Assembly: GCA_963693315.1 (NCBI GenBank)
Contig: OY856187.1
Span: forward strand, 424,134,429-424,198,428
Reading direction: 5' to 3'
DNA: 64,000 nt
Source of the DNA: Diogma glabrata
Lineage: Eukaryota; Arthropoda; Insecta; Diptera; Cylindrotomidae
Below the pieces are notes generated by a model. It was not told where the DNA came from, searched no databases, and saw nothing but the letters and a program-made list of their open reading frames with translations. Numbering within the stretch: position 1 is the stretch's first letter; every line of letters begins with the position of its first letter. This document shows, one piece after another, positions 37,813-50,439 of this stretch. Both the position numbers and the translations under genes were made by a program.

Positions 37813-38014
37813 CTACTTATAAAAATTCCAATTGGAGAGCAACCTTTGCAACTCTGACAAATATAGGACTTTCAGGATATGGAATGGGATCAATACATGT
37901 TTCAAAGCTCCATAATCTTCGAAAAAGTGGTATTTTTCTCCAATTGACAGAAAATCCATTTCAATGTCTTCTCCACACCAATATTCTTCAGGTGTTTCCT
38001 TAAACAACGTTGTT
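37813..38014 (-). CDS. Possible orphan exon, unknown protein
   Basis: On the minus strand an acceptor-like ATGCTTCTTACAG is followed by an open stretch with mixed composition (FKETPEEYWCGEDIEMDFLS, then EKYHFFEDYG) ending at a stop near 37813. After about residue 35 an alternative frame (ETCIDPIPYPESPIFVRVAK) looks more protein-like, so a one-base shift may have occurred near 37910. I do not recognise the protein. It lies upstream of lipase copy 3 on the same strand, but there is no evidence they are linked. Confidence 0.25.
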
Positions 38015-38886
38015 CTGTAAGAAGCATATAGGTTATTCATATTTAATATTAAGCAAATTATTATTCTCATATACTGTACAACCCAATTAATTCTTTCAAC
38101 TGCCTTGTGGAATTATTCCAAGTATTAGACGATTCCATTTTAATTTTATAATTCTTCCAATACTTTCATCCAGAATATTTTTTTCATAAAAATTTTTGGA
38201 CAAAAAAATCATACATGCTAGCAAAATAAGGCTAGGCAAGATGATTTTTGAAATCTAGAAGTACAGAATGTTTAGTGGATATTTTCTTTTATATGGATTA
38301 TGGATATTATTATTCTTTATTTCATCTTTAGTATAACATACAGGTAGATTATCTTTTAATTACTAATAAGTTTTATACATAAAGATTATACGACAGTTTG
38401 TGGCGTACGTTTAAACTAAAAAATTTGAAATTATTTTTAAATCAAGTAGTTGATAAAAAATTGAAACAAAAAAGCTTTTCAGTTTTCGTTTTAGTCAGAG
38501 ATTTTTTTCATTTTGATTATGAAAAGTTAAATTTTTCAAGTTCATTCAAAATGTTTATTGTAATTTTTTATTAATTATTGGTTTTTAACCATAAAGAGTT
38601 AAATAGTTAAACTAAATTGCTTTATTGATAGCAATCGAATTGATATTTATGGTGTTTGAAAAAAGTGTATAAATAAACCCTAATTGTATATAATGTGAAG
38701 TTTTCACAAATTTAATTTGTTGTAACCAGGGCCGTAGAGAAAAAAACCGAGCCCGGGGAAATAAATTACGGACCCTTGTTACATTTATGTTATTTTATTA
38801 ACCTATTAAATTATAATATCACAAAAATTAAAATGTTGTATTTGTTTAAAAACAATTTTACAAGGATGTTAAATATAGACAAGTTA
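38015..38886. other. Non-coding A/T-rich stretch
   Basis: Nothing recognised. Confidence 0.5.
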
Positions 38887-39540
38887 ATTTTTTTTAATAA
38901 AATGTGTTGTGTAGTAGCAATCACAGTATGTGTCACAACAACACATTAAAACCTTTTAAGACCAAGGTCCCACACTCCCACAACAACATGCGTTCAAAGG
39001 TGTTGATGAATGCAAATCTTTGGTATTCTGTATTTTTAATTTTTTATACTTTTTTTTAAAAAATGAATAACTAAACACATATAAAATATGACATAGGCCA
39101 ATATTTCGTGATACGATAGCGAAAATAAAAATAAAATAAGAGACAAATAGCAAATTTAATTTAAAATTTTGCCGTTACAAAACAAAAATGGTTTTGCCAA
39201 TAATCCAGCTACACTGTTTTCCTCAATCAATAGTCCACACATAGAGTTATATGTTGGCTCGATTGTTCGAGCAAGCAATAACGTACTATCGTCAAGGAAT
39301 AATTCATAGGTAAGTTTGGGGTTCTACCGTTGGTTGAACAGAGATCATCCGCCAGTACCCCTAAGCTATCACCTTGGCTAGTGATATCTCAATTTCTCAC
39401 TGCTATATTGCCAGTGGTATATGTGATATCTCGCTTGAACTCGTATATCAATAGAAGTGACTGGCGTACGCGGGGTTGTCACATCCGTAGATCAAAAATT
39501 AAAAAAATGTACAAATAAAAAACATGATCCTTCCATGCGT
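38887..39540 (+). mobile_element. Element A, second copy
   Basis: It matches 13313-13989 over its whole length in the same orientation, with several small indels. It shares TTTTAATAAAATGTGTTGTG at the start, CCTTGGCTAGTGATATCTCA in the 3' half and GATCCTTCCATGCG at the end. Confidence 0.75.
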
Positions 39541-39602
39541 AAATTTTTTAAGTACGAATTTTGTGAGTTGTTCTTACTTTTTTATAACAATTGAGCTTTC
39601 AG

Positions 39603-39719
39603 TGCTTTGGTGATGCAACTAACATCTATAATTTCACCGAAATTGTGTGTGATGAATGCTGGAAAATTTTCCAAGATCATCAAAAGTGTGGTAATGAAGC
39701 TGTTATTCAGTCCTCGTAA
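39603..39719 (+). pseudogene. Possible zinc-finger-associated (ZAD-like) domain fragment
   Basis: After an acceptor-like TTGAGCTTTCAG, 38 open codons include FTEIVCDECWKIFQDHQKC and end in TAA. The Cys-x2-Cys followed by an aromatic/helical stretch and a further Cys resembles the second half of the insect ZAD domain. The first Cys pair and any C2H2 fingers are absent, so it is a relic if real. Chance similarity cannot be excluded. Confidence 0.25.
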
Positions 39720-42202
39720 TTTGGAGCCACACTATTTTCCTACACACATTAAATTTGCATAGACAAAAACTTTCGTAGTTATTTTCGCCCTTATCAAACA
39801 TGATTTCTAGTCAATTAGTCGTCGTCAATTCGAAGTCATCTATTACAATAATTTCCGTTTAAATTTATTATAAAACAGTTGTGCAATATCCTTAAATTGG
39901 CATCCCCATATTTCCCATAAAGACAGGAAAAACTCAAGCAATAGGTTACTTCTCATTTACTGTAATGCCATGAACATTGGAAGTTGTTTTTGCTCCCTTT
40001 TCTTAAAAAAATATAATTTTCTTACATTCATTTCATAATCAATGGTTTTTCATGAACCTTTTCTAATTTTGATATGAGTTACTTGTGCAAACTCTTTAGT
40101 AGGTACAAATAATGAACGAAAGAAAATATCCGGAAAACAAACTTATAGTGTTTCTCGATTTGTTATTATGTACAAACGGCGTGACTTTAACTATAAATAC
40201 GTGGTTGAAGACCGGGAAACAAACTTATCATTGAGTCTCTCTTAGTCGTGTATTATTTTTTCGATGATCGACAGCAGGTTAACAACACAGGTTTTCTTTA
40301 TCAGACGCGTGCATAAAATCTGCTTTTTAAAATCCAAGATTGAGATCTCGTCTGTAATCATTTTTGGTTGTGACACAAAAATAAATGTATTAGAAGAATG
40401 CCGTTGTAAAATCATAAAAAGGGGGATAATTTATTTTGGGATATACGAATAATCATAACCTTATCATTTATCTAAGCCGTGGAAATATCTCATTACAAAT
40501 CAAGCCCGTCTATGTATCCATAGAAGGTGCATTAATCTGTTTGGATGAAATTATTAGATATGTCATATGAACGCAAAAAATAAGTTATGTGATAAAATAA
40601 GTTATGACCATAGAGCATTTTTTTTTGTATAATATTATTAAGACCATCTATATATTTCGAACTAAACAACTAGTATCATAGTTATAATTATTATTTACAT
40701 CGTTAAATGTTATGTATGAGCAGTGATAGAAATTAAATACAAAAATTATAAATATATAGCAAGCAAATTTTAAATTATTGGGTTGGAACCTTGTGGAAAG
40801 AAAACTAAAAACTAAAAACAAAAGAAAAAAACAAAATTTCTTAAAATTGAATTGAGGATTATCAACCCCCACATTTATTGTTGGATGTGTGGCGACTAAT
40901 GGAGTGCTGAACCAGGGTGATAAGAGGTTTGGGATTGGACAATAACATGGGGTGAGTTCTATTGTGATTTTATATGTATATACAGGTATAGCGAGTATGT
41001 GTGAGTCCGTGGGTGTGAGGTTGCGGGCGTGTGAATGTATGGAGGTATGGATAGAATTCTATTTACTGATACTAATTTTATTGTAGTAAATTTTTTTAAA
41101 CGAAATCTATCAATATGATTTCACCTAATATACAAAATAAAAAAACTAAGGTTTATAATACTCATTCCTTTACGAAAATTTAATAGAACAGGATTTCTAA
41201 CTAACAACAATAGTAGCTAAGCTTTGCTTAGTCGTCTAAAATCAAAGAAATGAAATAGAATAAAATACATGTCATTGGTATAGATTTTAAAATAAAAACG
41301 GAAAAGTCTAAAATATAAAATTAATATGATAACAGGTTATAAATTACGTATAAAGTAGACGTAACCTGTAGTCTAAAAAAGTATTCAGAACGAAATTGTC
41401 AAGGTTAACACAGTTATGCTTTGTGATGAGGTGGTGGAAGTATGTATTGCTAATATGATTTATTTTAATACGGATGAATCCTCGAAACGGCCACGCTTGC
41501 CCGGTGCCCTTGGGAGGATTACACTATCTCTTCGAAAATGCCCCACCTTTATCACTGAACTGTTCAGAATTTGCTCCTGGATATATTTTTGGCGAGAATA
41601 TTGGTGGAAATAGATGTCGAAGTTTTTTTTTTGGGTATATCTCCGCAATTAGCATGCAACATCCAATATAAATTTGACGGTATTTTTAGGAAACATGGAA
41701 GTTCTATGTGGATATTTTATTTTATTTACGGTAAATACCATGGCCTCGATGATGAAAGTGGTGTGTGTATATATGTATGCGCGAGCGCATGGGGGTATGG
41801 ATGATGGGGTGTATATATGCACGTGTGGGTACGTGTCTGTGTTCATGTGTGTGCCAGCGCGAGTGGATGAGATGTGAGAGTGTGTGACTATGAGTTGAGA
41901 ATGTTGGGGGTGAATTTGGTGATCGTGGTTATTTTGCATATGGGGTTGCCAGAGTCTACTTCGTTCACTTGTTCTCCTTATGGTCCTATTTAATTACGCG
42001 TACATTACTGATATTTAAGCAGAAGTAGCAGGTATTCTATTCTCGTCCCCCATGGACTGAAGCTAGTTTGGGGCTACAAAATTATCTCACTAGGTGCTCT
42101 CCTGCTATGCCACTTCGTTGTTAGGCAACGAAGCAGCGCTTCATTACACTGTTGATAGTAATGGCGTCGCTCGATGAAAAAACTAGATCCAGTATATGCT
42201 TG
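39720..42202. other. Non-coding stretch with two GT-rich tracts
   Basis: No gene. GT-rich, TATG-containing purine-biased tracts lie at about 40975-41050 and 41755-41905 (GTGTGTGTATATATGTATGC and similar). They are imperfect microsatellites. The several overlapping short frames here are low-complexity artefacts. Confidence 0.5.
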
Positions 42203-43620
42203 TTATTGCTTGTTAAACATGCAATTAAATTGTTTTGTGCCGAGTCCCAGAAAACTCTCCACCACGAAGTTCCACACTGCATCTAGAGAGTATGGATAAA
42301 AGTCCTCGCCCATCCATTTCCAATCGATCTTGAGCAGATTGAAATCTCCAATCAATAAAAATGGATTTACTTCGTTTAATAAGCAAGATAAGTGAGTATT
42401 TATGGAGCTAACAAATTCACAGTACACGCTCTCAGCGCTATTGCATCCTGTATAGATATTGTTGACAAAAATCTAATGGCTACCGCATTTTACTTTGACA
42501 CATAAGATTTGGCATGGTTCTCGTGCTGAATAAACAAGAATAAACAAGATCCTCCCCTTATACAAGATTTTTTTCGTGTCTATTCTGGCGAAACACCGTA
42601 TAATTAGAAGGGAAGAATTCTTCGGTCTTAAATGCTTTAGTCAACCATGCCTGTGAAAAAAGAATGACATCAAAATTGTTACACAAAATAGATTTAATGA
42701 TGCGTTTGGATTTACTGCGAATGCCACTGTTGTTGTGATAATATATTATGTCCAATAATGAAGCACATGAGGAGTTTTTGTTTTGATTTATTGCGTTCGA
42801 GATTGTGGAATTGATAAAGAAGTGTGGTTTACCCTGTAATTGGCTGGAGAGTAAATTGGTGGTCGATTTTTTGCTTTATTTCGTGCGCTCTATCTTCAAA
42901 TGGTTTGGCTATTACGTTTTTCGGCCAAGTTGTTGAGCTCAGAATATCTACCTTGACCTCACTCATAAGAACACCGATTTTAAACGATATAATAAACGTT
43001 AGTTCGTTCAACTTACGATCCTTTAGTATAAGTTTAACACATCTAACGTTGTTATGTTTAACAATGTATTGAGCCAAGGAATCATTTCTGTCACTTCAGT
43101 AGCTGGATCAAATTTTGAGAGATGAAACCATGTACCTGGCTCAAGAATCTTTATCGGGAAGGGTGTGATGATTGTTACTACGTGCTCATGATCTGCACCA
43201 TTTACATTATTTATAGTATATTTATAGTTGGAGCAGATGTCTTTGTATTCGATAAGTTCTCGTTTAAATCACTAACATTAGAGTATGTGCTTTTGCTAGC
43301 ATGCTTCTTTCTCTTAGGACTTAAAGTAGATGGTTCATTAATTGTGTTTGGAGAAACATTTCCTTGCTCAGCCACACTCTTGATTGTAGCAACATCAGCA
43401 GTTAGTGTATCAATTTTACTTAGATGATCGATCGATTTCGATTGGCTTTGAAGATTTACAAACACCTTGATCAATGCAGTCATCACAAACGAATTTCAAA
43501 TTTTTGACGATTTTAATTTCAGCACAAGCCTCCTCAGTTAAGCCAACATACTGCATGAAAGATATTGCAGCAAAACATACACGATAACATCTCATCATTC
43601 TTTTCAGCTGAATAATCGCA
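42203..43620 (-). pseudogene. Jockey/CR1-type LINE remnant: ORF1 and endonuclease
   Basis: Read on the minus strand: 43598-43211 carries a Cys-rich start (CDDCIDQ) and Lys/Ser-rich spacer as in LINE ORF1. 43077-42829 has a conserved ORF1 C-terminal-like block (LKDRKLNELTFI.SFKIGV...STTWP). 42755-42558 and 42427-42203 carry an APE-type endonuclease start (YYHNNSGIRSKS, FDVILFSQAWL, FFPSNYTVFRQ.RHEK) and its later block LLIGDFNL. Frames are broken between the parts and the reverse transcriptase is missing. The catalytic Glu of the ET.WL motif is Gln here (SQAWL), a further inactivating change. The native role is target-site nicking for retrotransposition. Confidence 0.82.
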
Positions 43621-43961
43621 CCAAAAACACTTTGACATTATGAAACGATACAAAACAAAGCAATAAAAAAAACAATAAAAACAAATTAATACACCGGTTT
43701 CGAAAAATTAGGTCAAACACCTTGAGATAAATTTCAAATATGTTTACAAGTTTTACTGTACATTTAAATGTTTTAGATTTCGTTAGAATATTTTGCAACT
43801 ATATGAAACTTAACTTTCACTTTAATTTCTTTAATTATAATTGACGAAACCAGAAAACTATCAACTCTACTCAAAAATAGAACACAATACAGAAATAGAA
43901 ATTATTATTATAATTTAATAAAATTATTAGTATAATTCAATATTTCGTAATAAAATTATTA
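43621..43961. other. Non-coding A/T-rich joint between LINE and BEL/Pao remnants
   Basis: Contains several ATTATTATTATAAAA-type words near 43900-43970, a low-complexity junction. Confidence 0.5.
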
Positions 43962-44264
43962 TTATAAAACGTCTCGGAATGCTAACCAATCGGCTTCCAT
44001 GCCGTTAAACGAGGGCAAGGTGATCTCAAGGAGCCTGATGCCATCGGACACCGGACTAACATTGTTGAGCTCGTGATTAGATGTGTTGAGGAACGAGGTT
44101 GATATTGCAGTATCCTCTGACCTTTTGACCTCATGTATTTCATTCCTGAGGATGGTTTCCAAATTATCATAATCTTCTTCAACTTTGAAGCGATCAGTAG
44201 TATAAATGTCATCATAGACTTCAAGCGTAGTTTGAACCGTGTCATATTTTTCGTAGAACAATTG
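43962..44264 (-). pseudogene. BEL/Pao-type gag N-terminal fragment
   Basis: An open stretch of about 100 codons with a helical acidic part and, near its end, LLEITLPSFNGMEADWLAFRD, the hallmark L.LP.F.G....W..F.D motif at the start of the BEL/Pao Gag core. The sequence stops at 43962, where low-complexity DNA begins, so nearly all the element is gone. The likely primer-binding site lies upstream at 44478-44498, supporting the assignment. Confidence 0.75.
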
Positions 44265-44477
44265 AAATAGTTGTAATAGTTTTCTACAACAAACTAAAGG
44301 AACTAACTGTTTGTTATACTTAATAATTTGATTAACTTAAGTATCCTTAATTTTGAATTAAATTGTGTATATTTTTGACTTTAAATATATAAATTATGTG
44401 TATGTTTGACTTAAAATTAAATACATACCTGATGTTTTTGCTGTGAAAACTGAACTCCGAAATCCGTATCCAGAACC

Positions 44478-44498
44478 ATCCGGCACAAAGGACCAAAA
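44478..44498 (-). promoter_or_regulatory. Probable primer-binding site of BEL/Pao element
   Basis: The minus strand has TTGGTCCTTTGTGCCGGAT directly after an LTR-like CACA edge. TTGGTCC-type sites of this form are common in arthropod BEL/Pao elements. Confidence 0.5.
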
Positions 44499-45526
44499 TG
44501 TGATAAATGGCGATTGCATGAGTTTTATCGATTTATGACCAGTTTTATTTTTTGATAAACAATAATCTTAAGGAATGGCTTATTGGAATTAAATGGACAG
44601 CCGAAGCTTTCGTCCAGCATATGTTTTGAACTAAAATATCAAAAAATGATTGGTACGGCAGGAGAAAACCAATTTTGAAAAATGAATAGGACGATAACAA
44701 TCGTTTGCTTTAGAGATTCTTCTGTTAGCTATTTATATATTTTTTTTATAAATTATATTCATAAAATTTTTTTATACATATTAAGAATATAAAAACAAAC
44801 GGATTGAAATGATAAAAAACAATCTAAACTATCAAGCGACAGTGTAGAATTCCATCGTACGATTCGAAAGTTTTTTTCTTAAACCAATTATATGATTTCC
44901 AAAAAATGTTACAAAAAGAAAAAAATTTAAGAAAACTAAATTGGAAAAAATTTTTTTAAGAAAAACTGACTATGTATGTATTTTAATTTTCTTCTAAAAG
45001 AATGCTATTTCTGTGTGGCAAATATTGTTACTGTTGTTGGTGATATACTTATGTTGCTTCAAATATTGTATAGAGATTGAGTTGGAATAGAATTGATATT
45101 GTGCCAAATTTATGTCATTATGATGCAGTTTTTGTCTGTTTTGTTTTTATTATTTTTATGTCGTTGTAATTTTGTGAAACATAATTGTTGTGATTTTTAT
45201 TTTGAATTATATGAAAGAATATGAAAGTGGGTTGATAAAGATTGGAGATAATTTCATTTTGGTATAATATAACTGGGTTAGTTTCTGTGTCAATTTTGTC
45301 ATGCTTGAAGTTTTTTTTTGTAAGATTTCTGTCAGCTCCATTAATACAGTATGTTGCTCGAGCAACAACAATTCTAAAGTATGATTGAATAATGTATGAT
45401 TTGATTCTTGGTGAAGATATCTTATACTTCGAATTAGTAATTTTTACTTGATTTATTTTATATTTTCGGGTCCAATTCAATTTCATTGTTTTAGCGGTTA
45501 ACATTTGCCGTTTGCCAGACTGTCAT
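44499..45526 (-). mobile_element. Possible BEL/Pao 5' LTR
   Basis: The right edge CACA adjoins the primer-binding site. On the far side TGACAGTCTGGCAAACGG (minus strand, from about 45526) could be the LTR start. Without a second LTR the left edge is a guess. The 128-residue frame at 45118-45504 is low-complexity and not called. Confidence 0.35.
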
Positions 45527-46593
45527 AAGTCGTTGCTTTAAAACCTGAACCATCTGTTTATTATATAATGAATAGTTTCAGATATCCAATGCCTTTTACA
45601 TTGAACTTTAACGATTTTTACGAATTCTATTCGGAATAGATTAGTATACTTTTTATTAACTTAGCTTTAAATTTGTTGTTGTAAACTTGAGCTGCCTTTG
45701 ATTTTGTCTTTGGTAGCAACTGCTGTTGAAAAACGATTAAGTTAATCGACTCTAAAAATTGGATTTTTGTTATTTATTTTTCGTAAGTTTTAACTGTTGC
45801 TAGTTAAATAGTTTTTTTTAATCCTAAAGCTAGATTATAATTGTTTTTTGTTTATGTTCCTATTATCCTATATATAGACTCTCTAAATACAACAGATTAT
45901 TTTTCGAAAAAATTCGAAAAGTTATATCTATACATCCGAGAATTTTATTTTTCTTCGATTGTATGAACACGAATGGAAATTTTTATATTTTTGTTTTTAT
46001 TGCATTTTTATAGCAGATTTTTTATAAGCGACAATACTTTTCCTTTTACTTTTCTATTAAAAATTTAAAAATTAAGTTAAAAAAATTATTTAAAAACTAT
46101 AATTAATTATATTAAAATTAAATTAAAAATATTGTTTATTTTACTATTAATTTGTATCAAAATACAAATTTTAGAAACGCACAAATTTAAATTAAAAAAT
46201 AATCACAAACTCAAAACAAAATTATCCTGCTATGTGCATGTCAAGAAAAAAGAAAACAAATTGTTTTATCCACTGCTCAATATAAGAAAAACAGCACATA
46301 AAACAGAGAATATAATAAAATCCTCGGATACATTTTTTGTTCTATCGTGATTCATACAATACAAACGACGTTATATCCGAGAATATATTTTCTATTCGCA
46401 TCCATACAATCGGCCCTAAATAATAACAGAAAAATTAAAATGTTGTACTTCTTTAAAAAAATGTTTACAAGAATTCTGGATTTTTGTGAGCAATTAAACT
46501 CATAGTAGCTGAGGCATTAATTTGAACTTTTTCAATGAAATATCTCATAAAAAAAATTCATTTTGCAGACACGTTTAACCACAACGCCACTAA
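45527..46593. other. Non-coding A/T-rich stretch
   Basis: Nothing recognised. Confidence 0.5.
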
Positions 46594-47100
46594 TACTACG
46601 TTCACATTGCCATGATTTTAAACAATTTTTGATTTCAGCTCGATTATCAGCTTGTTTTGATTAATTTTTCCATACAAAACTAAAATCATGTCGAAAGTTG
46701 ATTTAAATCAAATCCATTCTAAATCACGCTAAGCACCCCTGAATATTTGATTTTCGAAAAAAAAATGCAGCCCTATTTCAAAAGTGACATTTAATAAATC
46801 AAATATTTTGTTTTGAATTCAAATAAAAAGATGGCTATTGCAAAATTTCAATAAGATTTTGAATCATACAAAAAATTTTTTCTTTAGATGGAGGTTTAAA
46901 CTCAAAATAAAAGCCAAAAAAAACAGACAAATCTATTTGGATATCTTTAACGTAGCTGAAATTAAAATTTTTTTCACAGATTTGGAATATGTGCAAATAG
47001 ATTTCAAACTTAATCATGTTAATGATAATGTGAACAGTTTTTTGAAATCTTTAATTTTGGGTGATTTCGAGCTTGATTTCATCGTAATATGAACGTAGTA
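46594..47100. mobile_element. 507-bp MITE with TACTACGTTCAYATT ends
   Basis: The left end TACTACGTTCACATT and the right end, reversed, TACTACGTTCATATT are inverted and flanked by TA or TAA on both sides, suggesting a TA target. There is no coding sequence. Confidence 0.7.
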
Positions 47101-47361
47101 TAAGGCGATGAGATTTCTAAGTTGAAACTTTATCATCAGTTATCTTAGTTAAGTTGAATTTCTCAATCGCCAATTAGACATAATTTTTTATGGAAATTTT
47201 ATTCATTTATGTCGTTTTCGATTGAAAAACTAGTTAATTACTAGTTCTTAACGAGTTCTTTTTTTCAATCGAACATGCAAACATTCAGTGTTATTGTATG
47301 AGTAAATTAAATTGGTTATTTCATTAATTCTTTTATTTTGGTTTGTTTGAAAAGCAATAAA
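47101..47361. other. Non-coding stretch
   Basis: Nothing recognised. Confidence 0.5.
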
Positions 47362-47830
47362 AAAAAAGTCGGACAAGTGCGAATAAAATTCGCTCGTCAA
47401 GGGTTCCGTGAATGTAAAACAACACAATATCAAAAATAAATGACATAAAGTTATGTTGTAAAGTCTTTATATCGCCAGACTATGGACGCATAACAGAATA
47501 AATGTTTAATCGTAAACGTCAATAGTAAATGTCAATCACATCTACATTGATCAAAAATGTTACTTGAGGTTAAATCTTATCCATAGCTGTTTATATTAGC
47601 TAAAGAAAGATTTAACCAGTATTTTAATGGTCTAAATTGGGAATATTTGTTCTATAAATCAGCGTCGAAATATAGGGTGGTATACATACACTTAAAATAG
47701 CACTTTTTTCATCAATAACTAAAAAACTGTTAGTACCTCGCAGAATTATAAAAAATGTTGCAATGTTTCTTAAATTAAGTGTTCTTTCAAATGACACCCC
47801 ACTCGTTTGGTTCCAAAAAAGTTTTTTTTA
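47362..47830 (+). mobile_element. Element C, 5' part (truncated)
   Basis: It begins AAAAAGTCGGACAAGTGCG with AGGGTTCCGT and reaches the internal ATGACACCCCACTCG motif near 47800. It is closely similar to 59475-59940 (e.g. ACACAATATCAAAA). The inverse end ACGGAACCCT is absent. Confidence 0.65.
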
Positions 47831-47914
47831 ACTTGCGAACCTTTGTATTCACCTTTCATGTTGTAAAGGTATAGAGTATTTTTACACAATCAACAAAAGT
47901 TAAAATTTTTTCTT

Positions 47915-48580
47915 CAACTTACGTAAGTTTTGTTTTTCTGGTCTAAACGAAGGTAATGCAAAATAAAGTTAGTTTGTTGACCATGTGAAGAATCAGAACT
48001 TGCATCAACAAGAGTAGCATAGTTTTTAGCATTTTATACAGCATAAATCACTGATTCTACATGGCTAGCACATAGCTGAATGAACTCGTTTTGGATTTCT
48101 TGTGATAAAAATAATGAACTTGTAATCGATGCTGAGCTTGCTGGGCAATTTTTACTTTTTCTAAATGATCACGTACCAAGGGATCATAGTGACTAATAAG
48201 CTCTAAAATTCTCAAGAAGTTACCGCTATTATAGAATCACCAACCAAATGGCTATATCTCCCTCTCAAATCTAAAACTCTTTCACCTAAAAACAAAATAG
48301 TATCCTAATTTTTGTTGAAATTTGCCTCCAAATTTTTGTTTGGTTCTCGATTTGATTGCAAAGTAATTTGGCGATTGAAAAAGTACCCGTTATTTTAACT
48401 TCAATTTTACGCATCTTTGTGTAACAATAAATTTGCACTCGATTGTGTTCGTGTGCCGGTAATCTGTCGTATAATTTTTTCATGACTGAGCTTAGATTAT
48501 CCTTGAGGATGACAGAGATGAGAACAGTTTCCTTTAATATTCGTGTTAAATAATCGACACGGCAGGCATTAAAGTGCATC
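47915..48580 (-). pseudogene. hAT/ZMYM1-like transposase fragment (DUF4371 region), frameshifted
   Basis: On the minus strand three frames follow one another: the first ends IENQTKIWRQIS...LGERVLDLRG, the second carries LRILELISHYDPLVRDHL, and the third SQEIQNEFIQLC followed after a stop by NAKNYATLVDASSDSSHGQQ and NFILHYLRL. This is the order of the DUF4371 and RNase-H-like start of ZMYM1-like hAT transposases, with the first catalytic Asp in the LVDAS box. At least two frameshifts and a TAA make it non-functional. Element C (partial) lies beyond it, and on the other side a LINE poly-A tail follows at 48738 after about 150 bases. Confidence 0.78.
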
Positions 48581-48734
48581 TTTATTAGAGCTTCAAAATA
48601 ACCAATCTCGTTCTATTTCGTCTAAGTTTGGTAAAATTTTGAATAGGAGCGAAATAATTCATTCAAACGATCATGGAAAAACAATGTAGTTATCTTCATG
48701 TGCTCTCGATCCACCCCCTCTTGTCGGGCCTTAC

Positions 48735-48737
<3 letters not shown>

Positions 48738-48776
<39 letters not shown>

Positions 48777-49556
48777 TTTATTTCATTTTTATTTTTTATA
48801 CACATAAACATAAACATTTAACAATATATCTTTACATCTATTTGGACTACAAATTATAATTTTGCATATAAAAAATATGAAATATTAGAAGAGCTCCAGG
48901 ATAAGAATATCGTTTTGGAGCCCCCATCAAAATTTAAACATTAGGGTGCGATACAACATAAAAATAAATTGATAAATAAATAAAAGTATGAAGTACAGGA
49001 ACGCTTAAAATTAAATCAAATTAAAAGCTCAAGTTAAAGTAGAGCAGAAATTTTTTTTTTAAATTAATTTACTAAAATATAAGTTATAATTGGAAAATGG
49101 AAAGGCAAACAGTATAATATATAATAATATAATAACGAAATCACAGAATATACAAGAATGAAAATATAGAGATGAATTCCCAATAACATGTTTCCAGCTT
49201 TGAAATAATAAAAAATATAATAAATAGTAATAAATAAATAAATCAGTCAAGATATAAATTTTTGGTTGTTTGATAACATAAACAAGCAGACAAAAAATTA
49301 CTTCATGATATTAAACAAATTTTCCAAATCAGCAGAGCTTATATTTTGAAGCCATGATTTGAATTCAAAAAGAAACTTCGCCATAGATGTTTGTGCTTTA
49401 ATACTATTTGGAATTTTGTTATAAATAAAGGGAGCAAGATACACTAGGAATTTACGATAGTTTTCTTTATAAGCCATAGGTACATTACAAATCGAATTAA
49501 TCGAATCGAAACTACAAGTATAGATCTTTGTGAGAGGATTTATTAATTTATTTGAT
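48738..49556 (-). pseudogene. LINE 3' end: ORF2 C-terminus, 3' UTR and poly-A
   Basis: The minus-strand frame shows NPLTKIYTCSFDSINSI, APFIYNKIPNSIK, FKSWLQNI and a stop at 49298-49300, typical of the C-terminal end of Jockey/CR1-like ORF2. It is followed by a 525-base 3' UTR and a run of 34 T at 48738-48771 (poly-A on the element strand). The 5' side is lost near 49556. A long intact poly-A suggests a relatively recent insertion. It could belong to the same family as the remnant at 42203-43620, but no shared part allows a check. Confidence 0.75.
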
Positions 49557-50439
49557 TAAAAGTTCTATTTAAAAAACTGTCAAAGTGATATGTTTTACAG
49601 CTGCTCAACGCCAATAGGGTTAAGCAGATTGTATACAATTGACACATTAAAAATTGAGCTAAGTATTTTGCCAACACCAACAACTTAGTTTGGCTGGAGG
49701 CTGGAGTGATTTATACTCGCAATAATAATGTTTTGGGTAGTAATTACAATTATATAAAATAATTAAATTAATAAAAAAAGAAAATATTTTCATCTGACTC
49801 CTAATTTAATAGCACAATTTAATAATTTAATCCAAAAATTATAGTGTAAAAAATTCTTCATCTTTTTAAAATCGTTTTTTATTTTTTAATTTTAAAAATA
49901 TTATTAAAAAGAAACAAAAACTATAACAGAAGTCAATACAATACAATAAAAACAAAGTAAACACAAAATTTTTCATATGATTATATTTTACTTAAAATTT
50001 AAAAAAATCATAAAAAGTTTCTTTTTTATTGCTTGAATAAAAAAGAGAATACGAAATAATTGCCCGAAAAGGAAAGCTCAAAAATTTCCATTCTTTTATA
50101 CTCAGAAGTCTATATTCTTTTTTCTAATAACTAAACACAAATCTATTCATCTCTTTCTTGTACACATTTGTTGTACACTTCCTTTTTTCTCCACCCCATC
50201 TTTTCGAATTTTATTTTATTATGATTTTATGTTTATAGCTAAATACCAAAAAAAAATTCATTCACAAAAATTATGAGGCTCGGTTGATTAGTTTTAAGCA
50301 TGAGGAAAGTCAATAGTGCTATAATAGTCCCTGGGCCGGCGCTGATTTCATGTGATGATTACCACATATTTATATACTTCGTGAGGCGACTGTCCTCGAC
50401 GAGCCCGAAAACATTTGTTCTGCGATTTTTCTCAAATCA
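49557..50439. other. Non-coding A/T-rich stretch
   Basis: Nothing recognised. Confidence 0.5.

Noticed and set aside
41416..41939. Cluster of overlapping short frames on both strands
   Set aside because: Overlap in several frames within GT-rich imperfect microsatellite sequence, no motif.
45118..45504. 128-residue minus-strand frame
   Set aside because: Low-complexity Asn/Lys/Ile-rich translation in a possible LTR; no recognisable domain.
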